Made by a program: the position numbers and the translations under genes
Shown here: positions 35,101 through 50,100 of the stretch, piece after piece
Layout of the letters: the number at the start of each line of letters is the position of its first letter
Position numbering within the stretch: the first letter of the stretch is position 1
Notes under the pieces: model-generated
The model's database searches: none
What the model was told of the DNA's origin: nothing
Seen by the model: only the letters and a program-made list of their open reading frames with translations
Assembly (NCBI RefSeq): GCF_964355755.1
Contig: NC_092672.1
Coordinates: forward strand, 12,148,501-12,212,500
Reading direction: 5' to 3'
From: Antedon mediterranea
Taxonomy: Eukaryota; Echinodermata; Crinoidea; Comatulida; Antedonidae
Length of the DNA: 64,000 bases

Positions 35101-38100
35101 ATGACGTGTAATCAGACTCTCTGGAATCAGATGTAGAAGCCTCACATAAAGGAAGTTCGTTGAAAGATGTTCTTTCTTTCATCTTTGATGTAATTTCTTC
35201 CACTACAGCCTCTTCAAATATTCTCTGGGTTTGCTTGAATCTGGAGTTTTCTGTCGGCGAAAATGTATAACTAAAAATGATTATTTGTGTCGTGTTGCAC
35301 TCATAACGAATAAAATGGTTATATTATTATATACTAGAGCAGTGAAATATCACTTATATGCCTGTATAAACTCCCCAGTTTAACAAGTACTACTTTATAT
35401 TAATAATAGTAAAACAATAATATAAACAACACTCCTATGAAGTTATAGTGTGATAATTTTGTGTTTCTTTCAGTATCAGCATGTATAATACACTACATTA
35501 ATTTATTATTTACATTAAGTTGGTTTATTTACTTTTTTTAAGAAAAGAAATTACTATTTTAGATCTTGTCATGCAATTAATTTGTTGTTTATTAATTCGT
35601 GCGAGGACTTGTTAGGCCTATTACTATTAGTAAAGTGATTATATACAAAACGACCACACTTTACTTATGCAAAATGATCGTCAAAAATATTTAAAAATTA
35701 ATCAAACCTTCCACTGAAGACACAGAGTCAGAAGATATAGAACATTCGAAATCAGATATTGGATATGTTGAAACTGCACCTTGTAAATGGAATTTGGTTT
35801 CAGTTGACGTTTGTTTTTTCATATTTGCTGTGATGTGTTCAGGCGTTTTCGGGGATGTTCCTGCAATTCATTATAATATATTTTTGATACAATATAATAG
35901 ACTGTATAACATTTCACTTTTATGTATGTTTCTATACTGTATGAGTGCATCTTAACTTGATTATGATCACATAGACAGTTTGTTTAGAATATTAAAAATA
36001 CCCTTGTAATAGAAATTGTAGTAGATATTCATCATACCTATTTTTACTGGATCCACAGAAGAGATTGCTGATGATTCCAGTTGGGAATCAGATTTAGATG
36101 TTGACATATCTGAACTTCCTTCACCATCATCCATTTCTTCCTTTATTAACTGTGTTGCAAGTTTTTCTGCAAGTGCATCTTCTCGTATTTTCTTGTTGAG
36201 CTCCATAACTGTTAAAAAAAAAGGTGAAATAAGATTGTACGATAAACATCATAGAGATAAATAAAAATACTAAAATTACAGAAATGAGATACATCATCAT
36301 ATCATCATCATCACCTGTAAAATACAATAAATATGTAGGTAATTTATGTAATTATAGACCCAAATGCATTTTTAAGTATTTGATAAAAATATTATTTCCA
36401 GTGTACCTTACCGGTACGTTTTTACCTTTATTATGATACTAATTAATCTCTATACACAAATTGGCCAAAGCAGGCAATTATGCGTTTGTTGAAGGAAGAA
36501 GAAAGAGAGAGTTTCTCTCTTTTGTGGGGACAGCTCACTTTGAACGAACAGTTAATGGGTTATTTGGTATGGTTGAATTCTTCTTTTCAAACTTACCGTC
36601 GATATCTTCCTTCTTCCACCTGTCACACTCTTTTCCAATTGCTTGAAACAATGTCGTTGTGATAGCAATACCATCAGTAGATGGTTCGTTGGATTTAAAT
36701 CTATAATAATGAATAATGAACTCTAAAAGGTCGGATTTAATGAAAGGAGAATGTATCCAATAGTTCATCTTAAAATATTAATATATTTAAAATAAAAACG
36801 AAGTGAAGATCACAAGTAAATAAGCATATGCTTCACACTTCTTGGGGATATTTAAAACAAACTGAAACTTTCAGCAACAGAATTTGCATAAACATCGTCG
36901 TCACCATCACCGTCTATGTCACCATCATCGTCATTATCATCATAATTGCCATTATAATCATCATCATTATTATTATTCGAAAAAGAATGAAAACCCGTTA
37001 CTCAAAGACGAAACTTCAGGTATCAACTATTTAAAATAAGAACCTCACTAATACCAATTTTTGTATTTTATTGAATAATTTACATATTAAAATACTCAGG
37101 ACCAAACTTATTATAAACAAGAAATCCAAACAACTCGTTAAATGTTGTCAATTGCATTAGAGATACTTATGAAAAAAGATAAAGTTTTTTAAATGGTTCA
37201 AAGAACAAAAGATTGATTTTAATATATTTTTTGATAAGGAATGTTATGCCATGACTATTATAGAGAACATGAATACACGATTTTAAATAAATGAGCACTT
37301 CATATATTGTAATGGTAAAAACACCATTCAACTTGTATCATAATTGCTGTTTATTGAGGAAGATCATGTATTTTTTATTAGTGCATCTCATAAAATAACT
37401 TTTTTCTTTTGTTACCTTTGTCCAAGCATGGCCTTTACACAGCTTGTTTTTCCAGCACCTTCTTTTCCGAGAAACATACATCTTGAATTTACAACTGCAA
37501 TTTCACCATTTTCAAGTTCATTTTGAAATGATCTAATGGCGCTCTCACCTCTAGCTAATATTTCAACTGGAACTAAATTGCAATTAAAATAAATGCAAAA
37601 TATACAAAAGGAAGTGTACAAATACAAATATTTTTCACTTAAGAATCAATTCAAAGCCAGAGTTTTAAAAATGTCATGAGAGCTCATCTTCGTCACATTC
37701 ATACAGTTCAAATGTTCAGTACAATGTTAAATATGTGTCATTAGTAATACACAGTTTAATATTCATGATGCAAAACTCAAGAAAAGTGTATTAATACAAA
37801 CTTACTGTCAAGTAACTCCAATATCGTATTTTTCTTTTCTTTGGAGATATGACTATCCTTCAAAGCAGATGCTGGTGTTTGTCCTCGCTATACAAAAAAT
37901 TGTATTAAAGTATTATCCACTGTTACTTTACTAATCTATATATAAATTTACGTAAGGAAAAAAATCGGTAAATCACCCCTTACTTCTAGAATTTTTATTT
38001 GATGGTATATATAGTTGGTTCGTACTTTTGGTACTGATTTTAACCACCTTATGTAACTCTGTTTACTAATTAAATTGAGTTAGATAATTATTTATTGACG

Positions 38101-41100
38101 ATTAAAGCGAATTTACGATTTGCCACGAATAGAGGTGTTTTTCACAAATTGTTTTACATTATATAAACACATATACAAATAATCTTTATTACTGACAGTT
38201 GCTTCTCAACGTTTGTATTAATTAATAGTGTCATTACAAAAATATATATATATATTGCACCCATCCTCTTTTCCATCCCTCAACCCTAATGTTACATACA
38301 AAACACAAATTAAGTTTGTTTAAATTTGACTCAAACAATTGGTTCAGAGGGTGCTAATTTTAGTTGAGTACATAAATCACCGTTTTTATTTATTCGTCAT
38401 TGTAAATGACATTTATTGTCCTGTGGTACGTACATTTGAAATCGCCAGTTTTTTAACGCTGAAATTACTATGTATTCAAGAAGACTCTGTGGATGACCTA
38501 GATGCGAGCGAAGCTTAATGTGTGCATATTAAGTGCACACATTAATATGACACAATCTGAGTACCTTTGCACTAACAAACAACAATACTAACTGCTCTAC
38601 CATTTAATGTTTATTGTGATTGAATACACTTAGTCTTTAAAAATCTCTCAAAACCTATATTTTGAATTTTTAATTGTCTAAATTGTTCTGTCTATGTAAA
38701 GCGCATTAAGGCTTTCAGCATAATGCGCTAATTGAAGTACCAGTTATTATTATTATTATTAAAAATGCTATTGAAAAAAATATTATAAAAGAATAGTCGA
38801 TACTGATTAAATGTACATGTTAATTATCGCATCTATGAGAATTTACCACCACTAGCAGCAACCCGTGCTCCGCATTGTCTTTGTCGGCTTTAATATATGA
38901 TTATATAATAATTCGCATGGGATGAGTAAGTATCATATAAGCGCACTCTTCCCTCATAAAACGCCATGGATTTTGTTATACACCAAGTATTCCTTCACTT
39001 TTAAGTAACTATGAGCTACAAAATAAAAGCAATACTGGATATGGGACTTTACGAAAATGGAAAAAATTGTGCTGTGTGAATACGATGATGCGCGCAATAA
39101 CATAACGAAAGTATAAAATGGCAAACTATATTATTTTGGGTGTTTTTCGTGGTGTATTAAGTATTATTTTGATACATTGAAATAAAAAGTGAACAAAAAT
39201 CGAACGGAATAGAAAGTGCAGGAGATTAAAATATTTTAATAAAGTATTGGAATAAATCAACACAAAAAATAGTCGAAATTTGACGATGCGCTCGGACACA
39301 AACTATTACTTTTTGGGTGTATTTTTTTTTGAGACGTCAAATTACTGCTATTGTTTGCCTTTTTTAGTGTTTATCCTTAAAATTCAGGAAAGTGACATAG
39401 CCTATCGTGTGCGGCCCATCAATAAACATCAGTGTGCCAAATGTGAGCACGTACCGTTCGGTGGCTTTGGAAGAGATACATAAAATTAAAAAAATTTAGT
39501 AGCATTAATATTTAGTTGCTAACATAATGTCTTTAAACAATTGGCGCCCTTTCTGATATTGTTTGGCTCCATCAAGATAATGATTACTGTGTATTAGTTA
39601 ACACAAGATTTGTAATATTTTAAGTTGATAGATACTCCTAATCAAAATAAGAGTATACCTTGGATATAAGGGTAATGGTTTGCTTAATAAGCACAATTTA
39701 AAAATGCAAATGCAATGTTGCTGCATTAATTGACGGTACCTTGTTTCTTGCTTTAAGTGATGCTCCGTGGGCTATGAGACTGTTCACTATTTCTATTTTA
39801 CCACTCGTGCCAGTCCCAACGTGTTCATGTAGCGGTGTGTTTCCCTCCTGGAAAGCAGAAAGTTGTATGTATAATAATATACATTTTACACTTTAGATAC
39901 TAGAACTAAGGTTTAAACAAATTTAATATTGTATTCGTTCTACTCCTACAATTATAACAAGCAATTAACTACTACATCCAATTATTATATATTTTGCTTT
40001 TCGTGGGCTACTCGTCTTTCAGTAGGTAACTTCGATGATCATCCCTGCCAAATCGCCATGACTTGCGATTATACAAGTACAATTATTTAAACTCTGGTGG
40101 CAACTGGAAATGCGTCTGGCACGTGTACAGTCGGGAATGCGTCCAACGGATGTGAAGCATATATGTCTATCGATTATAGATTGAAAGTTAGATGATAAAT
40201 CTGAATTGGGGTAAAAAATTGACTTCAGTAATGTAAACGGGGTCCCATCGTTTTATTACTTTTTATGAAATCATACACATAAGCGCCATTATTGGTTCGG
40301 CATCATAGTCCGCAAGGTCTATGGTCAAGAAATTGTTAAGTAAATGGAGTATTTTGTTAATTGTCTACGATATACCACATTATAACAGTACTGTAGATAA
40401 TACAACTAGTGGATTTCAATTGGGACGTGGAGAGGTGTTAGCAATGAACATACTTTTGAAAGTACTGGTATTACCGTCTTTGATAAATAAATAACTTTTT
40501 ACACAATGAAAATAAAGTAAACAAACACAAGGTTTGTTTTATACGGGAGCTCATTCGAAATAATAACATTAATTATTAATTTTTTTAATCATTGTAAGAG
40601 CAATTTACATTGTTTGTTGCTGTGATTGATGCTCCGTGAGCTATGAGACTGTTCACTATCTCTACATTACCCTCGCCATACCAAACGTGTTTATGTAGCG
40701 GTGTGTCTCCATCCTGGAAAGAAGAAATTAGATTAAACTTGACGCATTTTTTTAAGAATACAGGTAGTATTTTTTTTTTCAGGTAGTATTATATTACATA
40801 TTTATCCTTTTCTACATTCATTTTGTAATTATTTAATAGTGACTGTAAATTATAATAAGTTATTAAGAAAATAAGAAGAAAATAATACAATTTGCTGAGT
40901 TTAATTATTATAATACAGATGGGTTAGCATTGAACACATGTTAAGAAAATAATAATACAACTTGTACCCTGGAAAGAAGAAAGTTAGATTAAACTTTACG
41001 CATTTTTTTAAAAGAATACAGGTAGTATTATATTACATATTTATCCTTTTCTATATTTCATTTTGTAGTTTATTGAGAGTGACTGTAAATTATATAGAAA

Positions 41101-44100
41101 GACCTATTTTAAGAAAATAATACAACTTGCTGATTTTAATTATTATAATACAGAGGGGTTAGCAATGAACACATTTTAAAAGTATTGATTTAGCGTCTTT
41201 TTCGATCTAAAACGCTACAGCTACACGATTTTCAATATATTTTAAATTGTATTTTTGCTTTGATAATAACTATACATTGTTTCTACTAAAGAAAATCACA
41301 ATAAACGAATCTAGAGTTTGCTTATAACGGGGGACAATTTAAATTCACTTGTAATGTTAACTAATACGAATAATTACGTTACGATTTTTAAATCATTGTA
41401 AAAGAGTAATTTACATTGTTTGTTGCTGTGATTGATGCTCCGTGGGCTATGAGACTGTTCACTATCTCTACATTACCATCGGCAAACCTAAAGTGTACAT
41501 GTAGCGGTGTGTTTCCCTTCTGAAAAGAAGAAAGTTAGATTAAACTTGACGCATTTTTTTAAGAATACAGGTATTATTATATTACATATTTATCCTTTTC
41601 TATATTTCATTTTGTAATTCATTAAGAGTGAATGTAAATTATATAGAAAAATCTAGTATTAAGAAAATAATAAAACTTGTTTAAAAAGTATTGATTTAGC
41701 GTCTTTTTCGATCTAAAACTCTACAGCTACACGATTTTCGATATATTTTAAATTGTATTTTTGCTTTGATAATAACTAAACATTTTTCCAATGAAAAACA
41801 CAATAAACGAATCTAGAGTTTGCTTATAACGGGAGATAATGTAAATTCACTTGTAGTGTTAACTAATACGAATAATTACGTTAAGGATTTTTAAATCATT
41901 GTATAAGAGTAATTTACATTGTTTGCTGCTTTGATTAGTGCTCCGTGAGCTATAAGACTGTTCACTATCTCTATATTACCACGGCCCAACTCAACGTGTG
42001 CATGTAGCGGTGTGTTTCCATTCTGGAAAGAAGAAAGTTAGTATTATTATATTTCATTTTTATCCTTTTCTACATTCATTTTCTAATTTTCTAAACCCTA
42101 CAGCTACACGATTTTCAATATATTTTAAATTGTATTTTTGCTTTGATAATAACTAAACATTTTTCCAATGAAAAACACAATAAACGAATCTAGAGTTTGC
42201 TTATAACGGGAGATAATGTAAATTCACTTGTAGTGTTAACTAATACGAATAATTACGTTAAGGATTTTTAAATCATTGTATAAGAGTAATTTACATTGTT
42301 TGCTGCTTTGATTAGTGCTCCGTGAGCTATAAGACTGTTCACTATCTCTATATTACCACGGCCCAACTCAACGTGTGCATGTAGCGGTGTGTTTCCATTC
42401 TGGAAAGAAGAAAGTTAGTATTATTATATTTCATTTTTATCCTTTTCTACATTCATTTTCTAATTCATTAAGAGTGAATGTAAATTATATGGAAATACCT
42501 GGTATTAAAAAAATAATGACTAACTGATTTCAATTAAGACATGCAGAGGATTTAACAATGAACATCATTTTGAATGTATTGATTTTAGCGTCTTGTTTAA
42601 TCTAAAATTCGACAGCTGTACATGATGTTTAAATATCGTAAATTATATGGTGATGGTTAATAACTATAAATAATATAATTTATTAAATGAATAAACATAT
42701 TCCTACGCCTAGACATTTCGTTTAGATTCAAGTAAACTTTCATGAATACTGAATTAGTAGATATGTATGTATTTTATCAAACCGCCTTCAAAACATAATT
42801 GCAAATTCCAACAATACACACTACGGTGAATTCAATAAATATTTTGTTATATTATTAATCTACTATCCATCCCACCTTCATCCTACAATAAAAAAAAATA
42901 TTACGTAATTTTGAATGCAAGCTATGTGTATGTATCGTGTTATATGACATTTGCCTTTTTGTTATATTTGTTGCATTTGTATTTTATCCTATAGGTGACG
43001 TACTGTCTGTAGTTTACCATTTTTTTTTTCTACTACGAATAATAACGTTAATGATTTAAATTATAGTAAATCTCTGTCAACGCTACCAAACTGTATCAAT
43101 AAAGTTTCGTAATGTCTGTATTTTACCAATTTTATCATATCTTTACTATATTTATTTAATATGTGACAAGCAGGACAATTTGTTTTACATTTCTCAGAGC
43201 TTGATGATCTCAAAATCACAATAAATGCGTTAAAATTGAATCAAACAACAATAATAACAAACTACTATTTATCAACTGTGAGATTTAACAACAATGTATC
43301 TCGTCTCTTTCCCTCAACCTTGCCGTTAAATAATTATAGAGGAGGTAGTTTCAATAAACTTTGGCAGACGGCAAACATACAATGTATAGAGTGCGTTTAA
43401 ATATTTTCTGAGCTTACTAATGAGATCAGTATTTGTAGTAGACATAAGGACAATATATTTTAATTTAGATGGATTATTTGTGTAAGAGGATCGAAAACAT
43501 ATACTTAGTTCTACTATCTGAATAAACTAAAAGGAATTCATCTTCAATTGATTGTAGAGAGCATAATTTGCATAGTCTATCATTTCTATTAAGCCTAATA
43601 CGATTCCATCTTCCTTTTTCTAGTTATAATATTCCTAGTCTTAGTTAAGTCACACTGTGTCTATGTTTTTAATTTTAATTAAGTATTCTTCCATAATTCC
43701 AACATAATTTACATTGAATGCGTGTGAAATATTGGAGCTTATAGAGAGTGTAACCTATTATCTCATAGAATTATGTCGTTCAATGAGCCTCGCCTTTGTT
43801 TAAATTTTGAAATAAAAAATATTGTTGACCTGTTGAGCATGCCATGTTGCCAAATCCATTTATACATACTAAGTTTTACATCATTGACCCAAATCGCTCA
43901 TTTTGTTGCGTTTTTCTATGTTGAAAATCATAAAATTGTTTAATGAATTTTTCATAATCTATTTGGCTTACTCTCAGCCACTAACGAATTCAATTAATGA
44001 TACTTAGATTTTGGATAGGAAATCCTCGACATTCTCCTCTCATTACATTACTTAGAGCAGAATTTTCTATTCCTAAAAGATATTTTTATTTTAAAATCAA

Positions 44101-47100
44101 AATATAATCCAAGTGGTATGAATAAATTGTTCATCTGCTTGAAAAACTACAAGTCAGTCGATGCTACAAACCACAAGGAAATTCATTATATCTCAGATGC
44201 TAGTGAAGTAGTATCTACTATTAGCTAACCCCAAAGTTACCCCAGCTAAAAAAAACAAGGTATCAAGTGTATGTAGCTAACCGGGTACAACAAATCAACT
44301 ATGCAACTTCCATAGAAAACATCTTCTAATCCGAGTGATATAGTCAGTGGAGCCGTGCGTGCTAACATTAAGCAATTGAGTTCAGATACCGGATGGGTGA
44401 GTAGTTCTACACTTTTTCACCAGGTAGTTCTTAACAAACAAAGGCGGTTGGCCGAAACCGATGACGAATAGCGTATGGTTGTTGCTTCAGAACTAAAATA
44501 TATTCGCTCATTCCACACTAATGTTGACAAAGTTGCTTCAGAATGGTTTTATAACAGACAGATAAAATTAACTATAAATCACATTAAATGTATTGAATGT
44601 TCATTCCCCTTAAAGGAGCCAACACGTAGTAAGGCATATTTTTTAGATATGCCTATCAATTATAATACAGACGGGTTAGCAATGAACACATTTTAAGAAA
44701 ATAATACAACTTGCTGATTTTAATTATTATAATACAAACGGGTTAGCATTGAAAACATTTTAGAAGTATTGATTTAGCGTCTTGTTCAATCTAAAACGCT
44801 ACAGCTACACGATGTTTAATATATTTTAAATTGTATTTTTGCTTTGATAATAGGCATAACTATACATTTTTCCAATGAGATACACATTAAACGAATCTAG
44901 GGTTTGTTTATAACGGGAGATAATGTAAATTAACTTGTAGTGTTAACTAATACAAATAATTACATTAATCCTTTTTAATTCATTGTAAAAGAGTAATTTA
45001 CATTGTTTGTTGCTGTGATTGATGCTCCATGGGCTATGAGACTGTTCACTATCTCTATATTACCACGGCCAAAATGAACGTGTTCATGTAGCGGTGTGTT
45101 TCCATCCTGGAAAGAAGAAAGTTAGCATTATTATATTTCATATTTATCCTTTTCTACATTCATTTTTCATTAAGAGTGAATGTAAATTATATAGAAATAC
45201 CTGGTATTAAGAAAATAATGACTAACTGATTTCAATTAAGACATTCAGAGGATTTAGCAATGAACATCATTTTGAAAGTATTGATTTTAGCGTCTTGTAT
45301 AATCTAAAATTCGACAGCTGTACATGATTTTCAAATATCGTAAATTATATGGTGATGGTTAATAACTATAAATAATATAATTTATTAAATTAATAAACAT
45401 ATTCCTACGCCTAGACATTTCGTTTAGATTCAAGTAAACTTTCATGAATACTGAATTAGTAGATATGTATGTATTTACCAAACCGCCTTCAAAACATAAT
45501 TGCAAATTCCAACAATACACTCTACGGTGAATTCAATAAATATTTTGTTATATTAATAATCTATTATTCATCCCACCTTCATCCTACAATGAAACAAAAA
45601 TGTTACGTAATTCGTTTCTCCCATTTGCTATGAGGCTTTTGAATGCAAGCTATGTGTATGTATCGTGTTATATGACATTTGCCTTTTTGTTATATTTGAT
45701 GCATTTGTATTTTATCCTATAGGTGTCGTACTGTCTGTATTTTACCAATTTTGTTTTAACTAGTACGATTAATAACGTTAATGATTTTAAATAATAGTAA
45801 ATCTCTGTCAACGCTACCAAACTGTATCAATAAAGTGTCGTACTGTCTGTATTTTACCAATTTTATCATATCTTTACTGTATTTATTTATTATATATTTA
45901 TTATATATAATAAAGTTGTTTCAGAATGGTTTATAACTGACAGATACAATGAACTATAAATCGCATTAAACGTATTGAATGTTCATTCCCCCCTTTAAGG
46001 TAGCAACGCAAACAGATTGATCAATTAGAAGCAATACAAAAGAGGGTATAAATTATATAATATTATAAAATAAAAACTATATACAGTATATGAAAATGCT
46101 CTCAGTGTATGTAATTTAGAAACCCTCGCTACTAGAAGAAAACACCTATGTCTAAGGTTTGCTAGAGACCTCGAAAAGTCGGCATATTTTCAATAATGTG
46201 TGTTGCTCCTATTTTAGCTGCATCGTTCCTTTCCGAGAGAGGGCGTATGTAAATAGAATCCATGTTATAAGTTTCGCATTGACTACATGTGTTCTAGAGT
46301 TCGGCTTCTAAATGTCTTATTGTGCCGAGATAGTGTGTAATTTACTAAACTATTAGGCCGCACATTGCTTGTAAGTTGTTAGAGTATTATATTACAATAA
46401 TTATAATTACTAGATGGTACGCTCGCTTCGCTCGCGTACCATCTGGGTCTTGCCCACAGATGGTTCTCGAATACATAATAATTTCAGCGTTAAAAAACTG
46501 GCGATTTCAAATGTACGTACCGCAGGACAATAATACATGTCGTTTACGGGAACGAATAAATAGACACTGTGATTTATGTACTGAACTAAAATTAGCACCC
46601 TGGGAATTACTTCCGAAAGAGAAACTTGTCACAAAATGAGACCAATTGTTTAAGTCAAATTTAAACAAACTTAATTTGTGTTTTGTATGTAACATTAGGG
46701 TTGAGGGATGGGAAAGAGGATGGGTGCAAAGAGGAACAATTTTTAAATATATTCTTTATCCATGTAGTAACGAAATATTAATTGTTTTCATGTTTTACAA
46801 ATAATATACCACTAAACACAGTAAAACATTGCGATGTAATACTTTATTGAAACTATCACCGTCCTAGTCGATTGAAATAGTACAGTACATGTAACGATAC
46901 ATCACTACGACGTGTATAATATGTTTATATAATGTAAAACAATTTGTGAAAACCACCCCTGTTCGTGGCAAATCATAAATTCGATTTAATCGTCAATAAA
47001 TATTAAATTATCTAACTCAACTTAATTAGTAGGCCTAATGGTTTTCAATTGTTTCTTAGAGCCAATTCATACTTAAGTTGGTTCCTAACCCTACCCACCA

Positions 47101-50100
47101 AAGTTGTTCTGCGTTTAGGGCATGTGATGCACCGTAGGCCTATCCTCTACTGGCTTTACAACGCTACTCATGCCAGTGAGGGAAGGGTGATGATGTCACT
47201 CGTGGCTGGTTTAACTGCAATAATAAAGATTTGTACATAATATACGGCGACTGAAAACGCTAGTTCATTATCCGTTAAAAAAAATCTATATCCAACCTCT
47301 GCAGCACAGATTGAAAAAAAAATGGATCGAATTTCTGTTATGAGTATACAGTACTTGCCTTTACGACGCCTGAGGGAATAGACACTTGTGGAACAGAGAA
47401 TGTTCCATTCATTTCAAATCAATACATTTGCATAAACGTTTATTAAATCTATCAAAATAGTATTTTTTTAAGAAAATCGGCCTGTCTTCAACATTATGAT
47501 ACTGTACTCGAGCTGTTCAACCGGTTTTCAGCTATTAAAAACAATTATCGTAGGAGGAGATAGGAAAATGCGAAGCCTCCTCGCATTTTTGTGGTGGGTA
47601 TTTTTCAAGATGGACATCCATTAGACAGTGTATACCACGATCGGAAAACACCCCTATTTGGGGCAAATCGTTGAACCTAAATTCGTTTTAATCGTCAATA
47701 ACTAATTATCTAACTTAATTTAATTAGTAAACAGGGTTACATCAGGTGGTTAAAATCAGTACCGAAAGTACGAACCAACTTTATATATGGGTGAGTGGCC
47801 GAGCGGTTAAGACAGTGGAACCGTAATCACGTAGCCATAACATCGGCAGGGGTTCGAGGCTCACTCACTCCATGGTTCTGGTGGTAGAACGAGTCTTCTC
47901 GGATAAGGACTATAAAACGTAGGTCCAGTGTACACAACTTGCTCGTGTGCACTTTAAAGAACCTAGTACATCTTTCGAGACGAGTAGGGGGTTACCCCGG
48001 TGTATTAGTACATCACAGCCACTGATCACCAACTGGGCCCTCTGGGAGACCAGTCTTTGACTGAAGAGGTTACCCAGTATAAATATATATTTCAATTTCA
48101 ATTCCATACCATCGAGTAAAAATTGTAAAAGTAAGGCGCGATTTACCGAATTTTGCCCTTACGTAAATTTATATATAGATATGAACCACAGTAGTGGCCT
48201 AGATTATTAATGCTATACTACATTGTGGTCGTAGGCCTGTGTAGATTGAATCGTATACGATCCCTTGAACAGCATGGCGATAAACACGAGTCTCCGTGTA
48301 GAGGGCGGTGTTCTATTTTGTATGCCGTATCTATAGAAGTAGTACGTCCGTATGAGGGCGCTGTTGATTTTTTGATGACTTTGTTTAATATGTTCTTTAG
48401 GCATGTACACCTCCGTAAGAGGGCGCTACGTTTGATCTGTTTTGCAGATAGTTTTATATTTATGTTATGTATATTATTACTATTTGGAGCTGGATTTAAG
48501 TATGCTTAATTTCAGTTAGTTCACCCTGTTTATGGCTGAATTTGCTGTATTAAAGAGTCAGTCAACAAGTGATTGTGTTGCAGTATTTTTTGTCGTGGAT
48601 TGGGTTTACCTACTGAATAGCGAGTTTGACGGTTCAAGCTCGTGAGGTCAACACAGTGAAAAGCAATGTCGACTTCTAGTAGAAGACGTGATGGTGGGAG
48701 AGATGATGCAAGGTCAATAGGGTCAAGAAGCCATAGATCGAAGGCATCATCGCAGTCAGTGTCATCATTAGAAGTATCTGCTGCACAAGATCGTGCTGAT
48801 GCTGCTGTAGCGAATGCTCGTGTTACATTTGCGAAGAAGAAGTTAGAGGCGTTGAAGGCTGAAATGGAAGCAGCTAAAGCTATGTTAGACATAGTCGAAG
48901 TAGAGAAAGAAGAAGAAATGGCTGCATCACAGGCTAGAGCCAATGTCCTTCAAGCAGAATTGCAACATATGTCTTTTGAAGATATTGAGGAAGAACTTTC
49001 ACAGTTAGAAAGCAATAATCAGATGGAAGAGGTGCAAGGCGCACCCCAAGATGCAGTACCCAGTCAAAGAATGGCAGAGGTGCTTAACGAACTTCCAAAG
49101 ATGGAACCCAGTCAGCGGGTAGAAAATTATCTAAACAATGCTGTAGAGGTACCAACGTCTACTCTTAATCCTGGAGCTAGATCTTACGAACCAAATCATA
49201 TGCAGGAGTACATTCGAATACTGGCACGTCAGCGATTACCCTTGCAAGAACCGGATATTTATTCTTGAGATCCAATAATGTTTCTTCCGTGGAAAAGATC
49301 CTTTAAAGCTATGGTGAAAACAGCCTGTGTGGACACTGTTGAAAAGCTGTCATTCCTGTGTAAATATACTACTGGCGAAGCAAAAGTTTTTGTTGATCGA
49401 TTCAGACTAAGGCATGTTGAAGATGTTGACAAGGCCTATCATGAGGCCTGGACGCGATTTTTTTTTTCGTACATAAGTTGGGGACCCCTTCATGAAACGT
49501 CACAAAATAAACATGAATAATTCATCAGTTAAATTTGTTGTTCCGTGTGCACCCAAGCGTATAGCAACAAGAAGTGATTACACAACTGCGATACGATACT
49601 TTCTACAGTAGGCCTAGGATTATAAGTCAATTCACGTGATTGCCTTCGCGCACTCTTCTTCACACAAAATGTGTCGTCGAGTCGAGGCTAATCGACAGCT
49701 AGGCAAGTACGGCAAGACATTAAACTAAGTAGTAATTCATTGGACATAGCCCAAAGAAAGCTTAGACCCACAAGAATAAAGAATGTGTATAATTTGTGTA
49801 CTGTATTTTTTTAATTCTGCTATTTTATTATCAAACAATATGCATGTACTCAAAGGAACTTTAAAAATGCGCGTATATTAACACATGAAATGGGAAGATT
49901 TGACCCACGAGAATGAAAATGTATTTTTGTGTAATGTTTATTGTTTAATTTTGCTGACTTATTACTCGGATTGTGTCATACCAAAGATAGTGTAAATATC
50001 TTTGGTCATACCTAACACACACACACCCACACAGCTACTACAGTACTACTACTAGAATAGACATGGGTTTAGAGACTAATAATTAGGCCTAATAGTATTA

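Larger units (their letters stand above)
41721..42474. repeat. Recent 377-bp tandem duplication carrying an ankyrin exon
   Basis: CTACAGCTACACGATTTTC starts at 41721 and 42098 (377 bp apart). Between the two copies I see only isolated differences, all in the intron part; the exons are identical. Confidence 0.8.

Noticed and set aside
44475-44696. 73-codon open frame in the ankyrin region
   Set aside because: The same block near 45910-46010 carries stops, and there are no splice signals fitting the gene.
47788-47873. A functional tRNA-Ser/Leu gene
   Set aside because: The A and B boxes fit, but the sequence continues into a SINE body and tail and sits inside a Helitron; the anticodon arm does not pair well.
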